From: Polaromonas sp.
GTDB taxonomy: Bacteria; Pseudomonadota; Gammaproteobacteria; Burkholderiales; Burkholderiaceae_C
Direction of reading: 5' to 3'
Assembly: GCF_030680935.1 (NCBI RefSeq)
Contig: NZ_JAUXUP010000038.1
Location: 1 to 64,000, forward strand
DNA length: 64,000 bases
Positions 19,805 through 28,535 of the stretch are shown here, one piece after another. The position numbers and the translations under genes are program-made. Position 1 is the stretch's first letter. Each line of letters starts with the position of its first letter. Below the pieces are notes generated by a model. It ran no database searches, had not been told where the DNA came from, and saw only the letters and a program-made list of their open reading frames with translations.

Positions 19805-21175
19805 TCATACCATTTTGCGGATTGGCTTTTTCTTCCACACGCCATAAAAGTAGCTGGCCTGCAGCAGCAGCGCCACCGCGTAGGTGGCCGGGTAACTCAT
19901 CCAGATGCCGCGCAGCCCGAAAGTCTGGCTGAAGGCCCAGCCCAGCGGAAACAGCAGCAAGCCCAGGCAGCTCAGGGAGATGAGGGTAGGCACGAGCACG
20001 GTCCCGCTGGCGCGCATGACCGACGTGAAGACGCTGGCCAGGCCGAAGATCAGGCTCGCCCACACCGTGATGTGCAGCAAACCTGCTGCCAGCTCGATCA
20101 CGGCCGGAGCGGTGATGAACAGGCTGATGATGGGTCGCGCAGCCACCAGTACCGCCACGGCCAGACCGCCGGTGATAACGATGTTCATGCCCAGTCCGAC
20201 GCGGGTGACGGCATCGACCTGCTGCAATTTCCCGGCGCCTATGGCCTGGGCCGCCAACACTGATGCGGCAATCGCGATGGAAATCGCAGGGAACTGCGCA
20301 TAGGCCATGACCTGGCTGACGGCGCCCCAGGCCGCAGTGGCATGGGAGCCGTAGCCATTGACCAGACGCAGCAGCGCGAGGTCCGCGACAGATCCGGTGA
20401 TGAAGAACAGGCCGGTGGGAAAACCCAGGCGAATGACGGGTTTGAGGAACTGGGGCTTCAGGCGCAGGTGCCGCCAGAAAGACCGGTCGGGCGCGAGTGC
20501 GCGCTCGCGCCGCCTCAAAAACCGGGCCAGCCAGAGCAGGGCCATGGCAGAAGACAGCAGCGTGGCCCAGGCACCCCCGGTAACCCCCAGCGCCGGCAGG
20601 CCGAGCCAGCCCTGTATCAAGGCCGGCGTCAGCACGAGAACAATGCTTGACGAAACCACCAGCGACAGCAGGGGCGTGACGGTGTCCCCTACCCCTCGCA
20701 ACACCGCCGCAGCCAGCATGGAGACAAACAGCAGCGGCAGGGCGGCCATCATGACGGTGGCATAGGCCACGGCTTGCGCCAGCACATCCGCTGGTGTGCC
20801 CAGCAGACGCATGATGGGCTCGGCCAGCACCATGCCCAACAGGCCGACCACCACGCCGAGGAAAAATCCCGCAGCCAGCACGGCGCCAGCAATGGCCCTG
20901 ACCTTCTCGGTCTCTTTGGCGCCCCAGGCCTGGCCGATGAGAACGGATGCCCCGGCGCCCAGGCCGATGACAAAGGAAATGAACAACATCAGCAAGGGGA
21001 AAAAACTTGCTACCGCCGCCAGCGCGCCCACGCCCAGCATCTGCCCGACATAGATGTTGTTGAGCGTGCCCGACAAGGCCTGCAGCATGTTGGTCAGCAC
21101 GAGTGGCCCGAGGAAGACCGCAAAGGTCTTCCAGAGTGAGCGAACCGGCGCAGGTTCTGTTGTGGTCGCTGTCAT
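19805..21175 (-). CDS. MATE family efflux transporter
   Basis: FLGPLVLTNMLQALSGTLNNIYVGQMLGVGALAAVA; GLGAGASVLIGQAWGA; RLGFPTGLFFITGSVADLALL. Confidence 0.9.
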   Translation of the reverse strand: MTATTTEPAPVRSLWKTFAVFLGPLVLTNMLQALSGTLNNIYVGQMLGVGALAAVASFFPLLMLFISFVIGLGAGASVLIGQAWGAKETEKVRAIAGAVLAAGFFLGVVVGLLGMVLAEPIMRLLGTPADVLAQAVAYATVMMAALPLLFVSMLAAAVLRGVGDTVTPLLSLVVSSSIVLVLTPALIQGWLGLPALGVTGGAWATLLSSAMALLWLARFLRRRERALAPDRSFWRHLRLKPQFLKPVIRLGFPTGLFFITGSVADLALLRLVNGYGSHATAAWGAVSQVMAYAQFPAISIAIAASVLAAQAIGAGKLQQVDAVTRVGLGMNIVITGGLAVAVLVAARPIISLFITAPAVIELAAGLLHITVWASLIFGLASVFTSVMRASGTVLVPTLISLSCLGLLLFPLGWAFSQTFGLRGIWMSYPATYAVALLLQASYFYGVWKKKPIRKMV

Positions 21176-21201
21176 CAACCTTGCCTGCCCCCGGTCCCGA
21201 A

Positions 21202-22251
21202 TCAAGCGACCAGCGGCGCTGCCTGCATGGCTTCGGTCTGTTCTTCCAGCATGTCTACCTGGCCCTTCCAGTAGTCGCTGGAGCCGAACCACGGAAAGTT
21301 GATCGGAAAAATCGGGTCATGCCAGCGCTGGGCCAGCCAGGCGCTGTAGTGCACCAGGCGCAGGGTGCGCAGCGGCTCTATCAGGGCCAGCTCGCTCCGC
21401 GGAAACTCCCGAAATTCTTCATACCCGTCCACCAGCGCGCCCAGTTGTTGCAGGCATTGCGCACGCTCGCCAGACAGCAGCATCCACAGGTCCTGCACGG
21501 CGGGCCCACTGCGCGCGTCGTCCAGATCGACAAAATGCGGGCCTGCGCCTTCCAGTCCTTCGGGGGTCCACAAGATATTGCCGGGGTGGCAGTCGCCGTG
21601 CAGACGCAGGCTGCGGATTTCGCCCACACTTTCAAACACGGCCTGTGCCACGTTCATGGCTTCTTCAAAAGCCTTGAGCCAGCGCGATTCCATGTCCAGC
21701 GGCAGGTAGTTGCCGGCCAGCAGCACCTTTCGGCTGGCGTGGCCAAAGGTTTCCAGGTCCAGGGCGGGCCGGTGCTGAAAAGGCGCGCGGCTGCCGACGG
21801 TGTGGATACGCGCGAGGAAGCGGCCAATCCACTCGAGCACGCTGAAGTCCTCCAGCTCGGGCCTGCGCCCGCCCCGGCGCGGCGACACACTGAAGCTGAA
21901 GCCGTCAAAGTGGTGCAGGGTCTGGCCCTTGATGACCAGGGCGCCCACCACCGGTATTTCGGCTTCCATCAGCTCGGCGGCAAAGGCGTGTTCTTCGACA
22001 ATCTGCAGGTCGCTCCAGCGGCCGGGCCGGTAAAACTTGACCACCACCATGTCGCCTGCCGCAGCACCGGTACCGGTGGGTGCCTCCAGATGCACCTGGT
22101 AGACGCGGTTTTCGTAGCTGGACAGGGCGGTCAGCCGGCCATCACCGAGCAGGCCGACGCTGGCCAGCGCATCGAGCACCACATCGGGCGTGAGCTTTTC
22201 GTAGGCGTGGCGCGCCTTGTGGGGCATGGCGCCTGTGGGTTGATCGGTCAT
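21202..22251 (-). CDS. srkA: Serine/threonine protein kinase SrkA (YihE/RdoA)
   Basis: YEKLTPDVVLDALASVGLLGDGRLTALSSYENRVYQV; LRLHGDCHPGNILW; HFVDLDDARSGPAVQDLWMLL. Confidence 0.92.
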   Translation of the reverse strand: MTDQPTGAMPHKARHAYEKLTPDVVLDALASVGLLGDGRLTALSSYENRVYQVHLEAPTGTGAAAGDMVVVKFYRPGRWSDLQIVEEHAFAAELMEAEIPVVGALVIKGQTLHHFDGFSFSVSPRRGGRRPELEDFSVLEWIGRFLARIHTVGSRAPFQHRPALDLETFGHASRKVLLAGNYLPLDMESRWLKAFEEAMNVAQAVFESVGEIRSLRLHGDCHPGNILWTPEGLEGAGPHFVDLDDARSGPAVQDLWMLLSGERAQCLQQLGALVDGYEEFREFPRSELALIEPLRTLRLVHYSAWLAQRWHDPIFPINFPWFGSSDYWKGQVDMLEEQTEAMQAAPLVA

Positions 22252-22295
22252 GCCGCCATTGTCGTGCTTCCTGCCGGGGCCGCAGCTTTATGTAT

Positions 22296-22357
22296 CAAAT
22301 GTGCCTCTGGCCCTTATCGGCTGTGCGTAAGCAGCTATATAAAACATAGCAAATACG
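22296..22357 (+). repeat. Dispersed intergenic hairpin element, copy B
   Basis: GTGCCTCTGGCCCTTATCGGCTGTGCGTAAGCAGCTATATAAAACATAGCAAATAC; GCTAT/ATAGC stem. Confidence 0.8.
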
Positions 22358-22401
22358 GTTGACGATGAAACGCCAGGTTTGGCCATGTCAGCTCCGCAAT
22401 G

Positions 22402-22470
22402 CCGTTCGGGCTGAGCTTGTCGAAGCCTGCTTTCCTTGTCACAGCCCTTGGCCAAGCTCACGGCGAACGG
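22402..22470. repeat. REP-like palindromic element (CCGTTCG..CTGAGCTTGTCGAAG type)
   Basis: CCGTTCGGGCTGAGCTTGTCGAAGCC ... GGCCAAGCTCACGGCGAACGG; the arms pair with few mismatches. Confidence 0.8.
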
Positions 22471-22488
22471 TGGATGAAGCGTCAGCGC

Positions 22489-23580
22489 TCAAAGGCTCAG
22501 GATGTGCCCGGTACGCGGGTCGCCTTTGCCGGCCAGCACCTCCTGGTAAATCGCAGCGACCGCTTCGGCGCCCGTGTGCTGCTGCGTGAGCAGCCAGGGC
22601 GCAGGGTCTTGCGTGACCCGCTGGCTGAAGGCTTGCCAGGCCTGCACCAGGCGCTGGCCGAGTCCTGCGGGGCCCCAGTCGGCGCTGCGCTTCTTGATCT
22701 GCGCCGGCGCAAAAAACAAGGTGGCGCGCGGGCCGGGCAAGTCTTTGGCGCCGCCAAGCTCGCTCACATGGGTGCCACCAATCGAGCAACTGTATGCCAG
22801 GTTGGCAAAGCGGCTGTGGATGGCGTGGCGCAGCTTGGCGTTGCCGGCAAAGTCCACATAAATGCAGGCCCGGTCTGCGGCGATCTGATCGAGCTGGTCA
22901 TAGGTCAGCACGCGGCTGTAGCAGCCCAGGCTTTCGCAGAAGGCGACATTGCCCGGCGAAGTCAGGCCAATCACTTCAAGGTCGGGGCGCTGCGCCAGCT
23001 GAAAGGCCGTGCCATAAGCAGTCTTGCTCGACGCGCTGGACAGCAACAGGGCCCCGTCAGAGGCGCCAAAGAAGTCGTTGTCGGCCAGAAAGTCGTCGAT
23101 CAGGAAGGAGGTGACAAACAGCGGCCGCAGCAGCGCCTGGACGGCTTCGCTGGACGCTGTGTAGAAGGGGTCGGTGTTGCAGCGCAGGTAGTTGTTGTAA
23201 ACCGGGTGCAGCTCGCTGCGGTGCGGCGCGCCGTCGCTAAAACCGTTGGTACTCAGCCGCACCGGGGTCAACACGGCCTCCGAGCCCATCGGGAAATAAC
23301 CGTAGAGGCGCTCGCCCACCGCCACACCCGGCTGCAGCGACTGCACGACGCTGCCAAAGCCCCAGACCGGAATGGTGCCCCAGCCTTCTTCCCCGGTCGG
23401 GAAAAACTGCCAGTAGTTCATCGCATCGCCAAAAGCGGCGTAGGTGATGTTGTTGGAGGTCAGCGCAAAGGATTCAACACGCACGCGAATCTGGCCGTCG
23501 GCCAGTGGTGTGGCTTCGGCGGTTTGCAGGCGGGTGCTGGACAGCTGGTCCTTGCGGACAAGAAATGTGGAGGTGGTCAT
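22489..23580 (-). CDS. DUF2855 family protein
   Basis: 363 aa; FALTSNNITYAAFGDAMNYWQFFPTGEEGWGTIPVWGFGSVVQS; quinone-reductase-like fold features. Confidence 0.8.
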   Translation of the reverse strand: MTTSTFLVRKDQLSSTRLQTAEATPLADGQIRVRVESFALTSNNITYAAFGDAMNYWQFFPTGEEGWGTIPVWGFGSVVQSLQPGVAVGERLYGYFPMGSEAVLTPVRLSTNGFSDGAPHRSELHPVYNNYLRCNTDPFYTASSEAVQALLRPLFVTSFLIDDFLADNDFFGASDGALLLSSASSKTAYGTAFQLAQRPDLEVIGLTSPGNVAFCESLGCYSRVLTYDQLDQIAADRACIYVDFAGNAKLRHAIHSRFANLAYSCSIGGTHVSELGGAKDLPGPRATLFFAPAQIKKRSADWGPAGLGQRLVQAWQAFSQRVTQDPAPWLLTQQHTGAEAVAAIYQEVLAGKGDPRTGHILSL

Positions 23581-23596
23581 GCCCGCAACTTAAGCG

Positions 23597-23626
23597 AAAA
23601 AGCCCGCCGGCTCAAGACCGGCGGGC
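23597..23626 (-). terminator. Intrinsic terminator downstream of ohr
   Basis: Minus strand GCCCGCCGG-tcttgag-CCGGCGGGC-TTTTT. Confidence 0.85.
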
Positions 23627-23683
23627 CGCTTTGGCGACAGGGCTTGTGCAAGCCCTGCAACACAGACTTCAGGGTCGGGTCGA

Positions 23684-24103
23684 TCAGACCAGGGTGATGG
23701 TCACGTCGATGTTGCCGCGTGTGGCGTTCGAGTACGGGCAGACCTGATGGGCCGTGTCGATCAGGTCTTGCGCTGCGGCACGGTCCATGCCCGGAAGGCT
23801 GATGTCCAGGCGCACTGCGATACCGTAACCAGCCGGAATTTTGCCGAGATCCACACTGGCGTCAATGCTGACATCGTCTGGCAAGGTGATTTTTTTCATG
23901 CCGGCCACCGCCTTCATCGCGCCAATAAAACAGGCGGAGTAACCGGCGGCAAACAGCTGCTCAGGGTTGGTGCCGGTGCCGGCGGTGCCGGGCGAGCTCA
24001 GCGTCACGTCCAGGCGCCCGTCGTTGGTTTTGGATTTGCCGTCACGGCCGCCTGTGGTGTGGGCTTTGGCGGTGTAGAGAACTTTTTCGAGTTGCGTGGT
24101 CAT
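23684..24103 (-). CDS. ohr: Organic hydroperoxide resistance protein (OsmC/Ohr family)
   Basis: VLYTAKAHTTGGRDGKSKTNDGRLDVTLSSPG; NPEQLFAAGYSACFIGAM; AHQVCPYSNATRGNIDV. Confidence 0.95.
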   Translation of the reverse strand: MTTQLEKVLYTAKAHTTGGRDGKSKTNDGRLDVTLSSPGTAGTGTNPEQLFAAGYSACFIGAMKAVAGMKKITLPDDVSIDASVDLGKIPAGYGIAVRLDISLPGMDRAAAQDLIDTAHQVCPYSNATRGNIDVTITLV

Positions 24104-24173
24104 GGGTTTCCTCTGGAGAAATACTTCGAAATTGAAGCGGGGTTGAAAAGTTTGAAAAGTCAGGAAGGAGAGA

Positions 24174-24614
24174 TCAGGCCAGCAGCCGCCCGCGCAGGGC
24201 TTGCACCTGCTGCGTCAGCGTGATCAGCTCGGGGATGGAGCACTGGCTGGCGCTCAAAATGCAGCCCGGTATTTTTGCGACCTGGGCCTTGAGCTTGCGG
24301 CCGGCTGGTGTCAGGGTGATATGAACCCGGCGTTCGTCGGCGACATCGCGCAGGCGCGACACCAGACCAGATGATTCCAGCCGTTTGAGCAAAGGGGTCA
24401 GCGTGCCAGAGTCCAGGTACAGGCGTTCGCCAAGCTCCGACACCGTCAAGCCGTCTTTTTCCCATAGCACCAGCATGGCCAGGTACTGCGGATAGGTCAG
24501 CCCCAACTCGTCCAGCAGCGGCTTGTAGAGCCTGGTCATGGCCAGCGAGGTGGAGTACAGCGCAAAACAAAGCTGGTTGTCCAGTTGCAGCATGGCGTCG
24601 GTTTTGTTTGGCAT
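24174..24614 (-). CDS. ohrR: MarR-family regulator OhrR
   Basis: [42 protein letters not shown] (redox-active Cys context of OhrR); upstream of ohr on the same strand. Confidence 0.92.
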   Translation of the reverse strand: MPNKTDAMLQLDNQLCFALYSTSLAMTRLYKPLLDELGLTYPQYLAMLVLWEKDGLTVSELGERLYLDSGTLTPLLKRLESSGLVSRLRDVADERRVHITLTPAGRKLKAQVAKIPGCILSASQCSIPELITLTQQVQALRGRLLA

Positions 24615-24629
24615 GGCGTAATTGTAGCT

Positions 24630-24659
24630 CACAATTAAATTGTGTGCAATTTAATTAAT
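24630..24659. promoter_or_regulatory. OhrR-type operator, two palindromic half units
   Basis: CACAATTAAATTGTG (perfect palindrome around the central base) followed directly by TGCAATTTAATTAAT. Confidence 0.75.
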
Positions 24660-24718
24660 GAACGGAGTGGGGCGACCGTGTGGCTGCCGCCGGTTGCGGC
24701 CTACTAAACTGGGGGGCC

Positions 24719-25675
24719 ATGCCACACCCCAGCACCCCACACGGCAAACCTGCCCGCCAGGCACCGCCCGCCAAAGCCACCCAGGTGATTGAAGAGCTGC
24801 GGCCCGGGCAGTCGCTGGAGCTGCTCAAGGAACTGCACATCCTGACCCGCGAGGGCAAACTCAACCAGGACACGCGGCGCAAGCTCAAGCAGGTGTATCA
24901 CCTGTACCAGTTCATTGCGCCGCTGCTGGAGGACGTGGCGGATCGGGCGCAGGGCTTCACGCTGGCCGATCACGGCGCCGGCAAGTCCTACCTCGGTTTT
25001 ATTCTTTACGACCTGTTTTTTAACGTGGCCCATGCGGGGCAAAAAACCAGCGGCCACATCTACGGCATTGAAACCCGCGCCGAGCTGGTGGACAAGTCCC
25101 GCGCGCTGGCACAAAAGCTGGGCTTTGCGCAGATGAGTTTTCTCAACCTGTCGGTGCAACAAGCCACCACAGCGGCCGAACTGCCGGCCCGCATCGACAT
25201 TGTCACCGCGCTGCATGCCTGCGACACCGCCACCGATGATGCGATTGCTTTTGGTCTTGCCAAACAGGCGCGCCACATGGTGCTGGTGCCGTGCTGCCAG
25301 GCCGAGGTGGCTGGTGTGCTGCGCAAAAACAAGGCGCTGAGCCTGAGCCGAAGTCCACTGGCCGAACTCTGGCGCCACCCCTTGCACACGCGTGAGTTTG
25401 GCAGCCAGATCACCAATGTGTTGCGTTGTCTGCAACTGGAAGCGCATGGCTACGACGTCACCGTGACAGAGCTGGTCGGGTGGGAGCATTCGATGAAAAA
25501 CGAACTCATCATCGCCAGCCGACCGCAGTCGCCAAACCCCGCCAAGACCCGTCAGGCGCAGGCGCGACTGCAGGAGGTGCTGGCCGAGCTGAACCTGGGG
25601 GACTTGCTGGCGCGGTTTGCAGCGCCGCTTGTGGCCGTAGATCCGGGGGCGACGGGCCAGCTTGTTCCAGATTAA
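24719..25675 (+). CDS. SAM-dependent methyltransferase-like protein
   Basis: LADHGAGKSYLGFILYDLFF; HIYGIETRAELVDKSRALAQKLGF; IVTALHACDTATDDAI. Confidence 0.8.
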   Translation: MPHPSTPHGKPARQAPPAKATQVIEELRPGQSLELLKELHILTREGKLNQDTRRKLKQVYHLYQFIAPLLEDVADRAQGFTLADHGAGKSYLGFILYDLFFNVAHAGQKTSGHIYGIETRAELVDKSRALAQKLGFAQMSFLNLSVQQATTAAELPARIDIVTALHACDTATDDAIAFGLAKQARHMVLVPCCQAEVAGVLRKNKALSLSRSPLAELWRHPLHTREFGSQITNVLRCLQLEAHGYDVTVTELVGWEHSMKNELIIASRPQSPNPAKTRQAQARLQEVLAELNLGDLLARFAAPLVAVDPGATGQLVPD

Positions 25676-25824
25676 GGTCTTTTTAAGGTCTGCGTAAGCT
25701 ATTTTTAGCGGTGCAGTCCGATGGTTTTTTCTAGACTTCCGGTACGGTTCTCTGACACTTTCGGCGCATCCAGCGCCCTGTCGATGACCTGTCCACAGGC
25801 CAGGCCTGAGAAAGAAAAAACATC

Positions 25825-26562
25825 ATGAATATTGATCTACGTGAAGTCACCCAGATTGCAGCTGTCGAGCAGATGCGGCGCCTGGACATGTACTCGGGTA
25901 TCCACAAGGCCTTGCGTGCGCTGATGGCTGATACTTTGCTGGCCGTAGGCCGCATGGATCCGGATGATGCGCTGGAGGTGGCCCAGGTCAGCCAGCGCGT
26001 GCATGAACTTCTGGACGGGTGCCTTTCACACCTTCACCATGAAAACACGTTTGTCCACGCTGCCATCGAGGCCAGGGCGCCTGGCGCCAGCGAGCAGATT
26101 GGACACCAACACGGTGACCATGAGCAAGGCATTGGCAAGCTGCGTACGCAGGTGTCCGCGCTGCTCAGCGCCAGCGCTGCCAGGCGCGCAGGTGAGGCGC
26201 TGGAGCTGTATCGGGCGCTGGCGCTCTTCATCGCCGAGAACTTCCAGCACATGCACACTGAGGAAACCGCGCACAACGCCGTGTTGTGGTCCCGCTATAC
26301 CGACGCGGAGCTGGCAGACATTCACGGGGCTTTGGTCGCTTCGATTCCACCAGCCGAGATGATGTCCACCCTGCGCTGGCTGGTACCTTTCATGAATCCG
26401 GCGGAGCGCAGCGCCTTGCTGGCAGACATGCAGGCCCACGCGCCCGCCCCTGCTTTTGCGGCGGCGATGGAAGTGGTGCGTCCGCATCTGTCGGATGCAG
26501 AGTGGGGCAAGTTGACGCGCAGCCTGGGATTGGTGGCTGTTCCTGGCCTGGCGCGGGCCTGA
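25825..26562 (+). CDS. Hemerythrin-domain protein
   Basis: Conserved His/Glu pattern GIHKALR, HLHHENTFVHAAIE, HQHGDHEQG, NFQHMHTEE. Confidence 0.85.
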   Translation: MNIDLREVTQIAAVEQMRRLDMYSGIHKALRALMADTLLAVGRMDPDDALEVAQVSQRVHELLDGCLSHLHHENTFVHAAIEARAPGASEQIGHQHGDHEQGIGKLRTQVSALLSASAARRAGEALELYRALALFIAENFQHMHTEETAHNAVLWSRYTDAELADIHGALVASIPPAEMMSTLRWLVPFMNPAERSALLADMQAHAPAPAFAAAMEVVRPHLSDAEWGKLTRSLGLVAVPGLARA

Positions 26563-26596
26563 GCCAAAGCCTTGCGGGCGGGCGCGCAGGCACGGG

Positions 26597-27949
26597 TCAT
26601 GCAGGCATGTCGTGCAGCAGCAGCGGACGCTGTACCAGCAGCCGCAGGCGTCCACGCCCGGTTTTTTCGAGGCGGATGTCGGGCCCATGCTCGGCCAGTC
26701 GGCGTTGCAGCAAAAGCAGGCGCGCTTCCAGGTTGTCAGTCACGTCCGGCAGCCCCAAGGCGGGATCAAGCCGCAACTCGCGGTTTGAAAACTCTGTCCG
26801 ACCGTGCTGCACGAAGTCGCTGACGAGCTTCCAGAAGATCGCGCCAGCCACGCCCTTGATCAAATAGGAATCGTTGCAGAACACGCTGCGATTGGTCCGG
26901 AAATGCCGCAGATGCAGTGGCGCGCCTTCAGGAGGTCCCGGTCGGGTGGTCGCCGCCGGTGTGTGGCTTGTTTCGACCGTTTCCGGGCTGCTCTGCAGCA
27001 GGTCAATCGCCGCACCCAGGTGACCTGCAAGCGTAACGAGCACGTCTTCATCTTCAAAACTGAAGGCCTGGTCGCTGGGACTCTCCGCAAACAGCACACC
27101 CAGCAGACGTCCCGCCGACACAATGGGTACCGCCACCTGGCTGTGTGGCGCGGCCAGACCTGGGTAGGGAATATCCGTGTTCAGCACCAGACCTGGCGTC
27201 TCGGCCTGCAGGCTGCTGCGAATGGCGCAGCTGTATAGATAGGCGCTGGTCATGTGCATGATGCGTACCGGAGTGCGTTCGCGAGCCGCCACCCCAATGA
27301 CACCATCGCCGATCTCAATCTCCGACCCCACCCCGGAAACGGAGTAACCGCAACTGGCTACGGTAAACAGCCGCTGGCAGGCTTCGTCCAGCATCAATAC
27401 CATGGCATGGCGGATGCCCAGAAAATCGTTCAGTGTCGCCAGCGTCGAGTTCAGCGCGTCATCCAGCCCGGTACAGCGAGCAAGGCTTTCACTGCCGCGG
27501 CGCAGCGCGGTCAGCAGCCCGGCACGCGCGGGTGGTGAAGGCAGCGCGTCGCCGGCGACACTCTCAATTTGCTGAACCTCGTAAATATCCGAACCGCGTA
27601 AAACGAATACCTCGCTCATGCCACTGTGCGAGGCAATGCCGGCCAGCTGGGCTTTCATGCCCTCAAATACAGCGCCGGCGGTTTCGGTACGCAGATAGCG
27701 GATGTGCATGCGAAAAAATGCGGCGGTGGCCGGATGCAGGACCAGCACGGTGGCGTGGGGGTTGGCCAGAATGTTCTGCCGCGTCTTGTTGAAGAACTGG
27801 AAAGACAGGGCAACGTGCCGCTCGTCGACATAAAACACCTGCGAAATGTAGGCCACATTGGGCGTGCCGTCTGCAGCGCAGGTGGCCATCACGGACGGTA
27901 TGGCACCCTCCAGGCAGGCGCGAATTTCGGACAGCGAAGTGGCGCCCAT
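26597..27949 (-). CDS. FMN-binding split-barrel (PNPOx-like) + GAF + C-terminal winged-helix-like protein
   Basis: N-term GAIPSVMATCAADGTPNVAYISQVFYVDERHVALSFQFFNKTRQNILANPHATVLV (PNPOx-like); middle GAF-like FLGIRHAMVLMLDEACQRLFTVASCGY...VPIVSAGRLLGVLFAES; C-term resembles a Trans_reg_C-type winged helix. Confidence 0.7.
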   Translation of the reverse strand: MGATSLSEIRACLEGAIPSVMATCAADGTPNVAYISQVFYVDERHVALSFQFFNKTRQNILANPHATVLVLHPATAAFFRMHIRYLRTETAGAVFEGMKAQLAGIASHSGMSEVFVLRGSDIYEVQQIESVAGDALPSPPARAGLLTALRRGSESLARCTGLDDALNSTLATLNDFLGIRHAMVLMLDEACQRLFTVASCGYSVSGVGSEIEIGDGVIGVAARERTPVRIMHMTSAYLYSCAIRSSLQAETPGLVLNTDIPYPGLAAPHSQVAVPIVSAGRLLGVLFAESPSDQAFSFEDEDVLVTLAGHLGAAIDLLQSSPETVETSHTPAATTRPGPPEGAPLHLRHFRTNRSVFCNDSYLIKGVAGAIFWKLVSDFVQHGRTEFSNRELRLDPALGLPDVTDNLEARLLLLQRRLAEHGPDIRLEKTGRGRLRLLVQRPLLLHDMPA

Positions 27950-27952
27950 GGC

Positions 27953-28495
27953 TCAGCCCCCTGGAGACTGCTCTTGCGCGAGGTTCGGCGCGGCTTGCAG
28001 AAGCGGTGCGCCTGCCCGCGGTCCGGGTGTCTGATCGAATGCCTCTGCCGGTTCGAAGCTGATCGCGACCACGTCGTCGAGGTGATGCGACAGCATGGCC
28101 TGGACCAGGACTGCATCAAACCCGACCTGCGCAATTTCCCGTTCCATGGAGGTCAGATAACGCGCCAGCACGGTTGCGTCTTCTGGTACGGCATTGCGGA
28201 TGCGCGCGTTGCGGGCCTTGAGTTGCAACGTGCGATGCGAGGTCGGTTCGGAGAAAACCACAGCCAGGCGCGACGTGCTTGCAATGTCCTGAAGCAGGGT
28301 ACGCGATTGCCGGCGTGACAGGTAAACCGTGACCGAACTGCCGTCTGGCGTGATCGAGCTGCCAACGGCGCGCATGATGCTGGGCCGCATGGCCAGGCTA
28401 CAGGCACTGACGATCACGGACACGCCCTTGTCGATCAGGGCGATCAGATCGGCTGACAGCAGCGCTGGCGTCGGGTTGGCGGTCAGGTCGCTCAT
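27953..28495 (-). CDS. Small PNPOx-like (FMN split-barrel) protein
   Basis: GVSVIVSACSLAMRPSIMRAVGSSITPDGSSVTVYLSRRQSRTLLQDIASTSRLAVVFSEP; 3-bp gap to the downstream GAF gene. Confidence 0.65.
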   Translation of the reverse strand: MSDLTANPTPALLSADLIALIDKGVSVIVSACSLAMRPSIMRAVGSSITPDGSSVTVYLSRRQSRTLLQDIASTSRLAVVFSEPTSHRTLQLKARNARIRNAVPEDATVLARYLTSMEREIAQVGFDAVLVQAMLSHHLDDVVAISFEPAEAFDQTPGPRAGAPLLQAAPNLAQEQSPGG

Positions 28496-28535
28496 GCGGC
28501 AACAGTATAAAAGTGTCGTGGTAGGGGTGGTGGGT

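Noticed and set aside
22399-23697. 432-aa + ORF beginning MPFGLSLSKP
   Set aside because: The N-terminus is the translated REP-like palindrome and the rest is antisense to the DUF2855 gene.
25683-25711. TCTGCGTAAGCTATTTTTAGCGG, possible seventh copy of the dispersed element
   Set aside because: Shares TGCGTAAG and a GCTA/TAGC mini-stem but lacks the CAGCT block and the CCTCCAGCCCTT part; too short to count.
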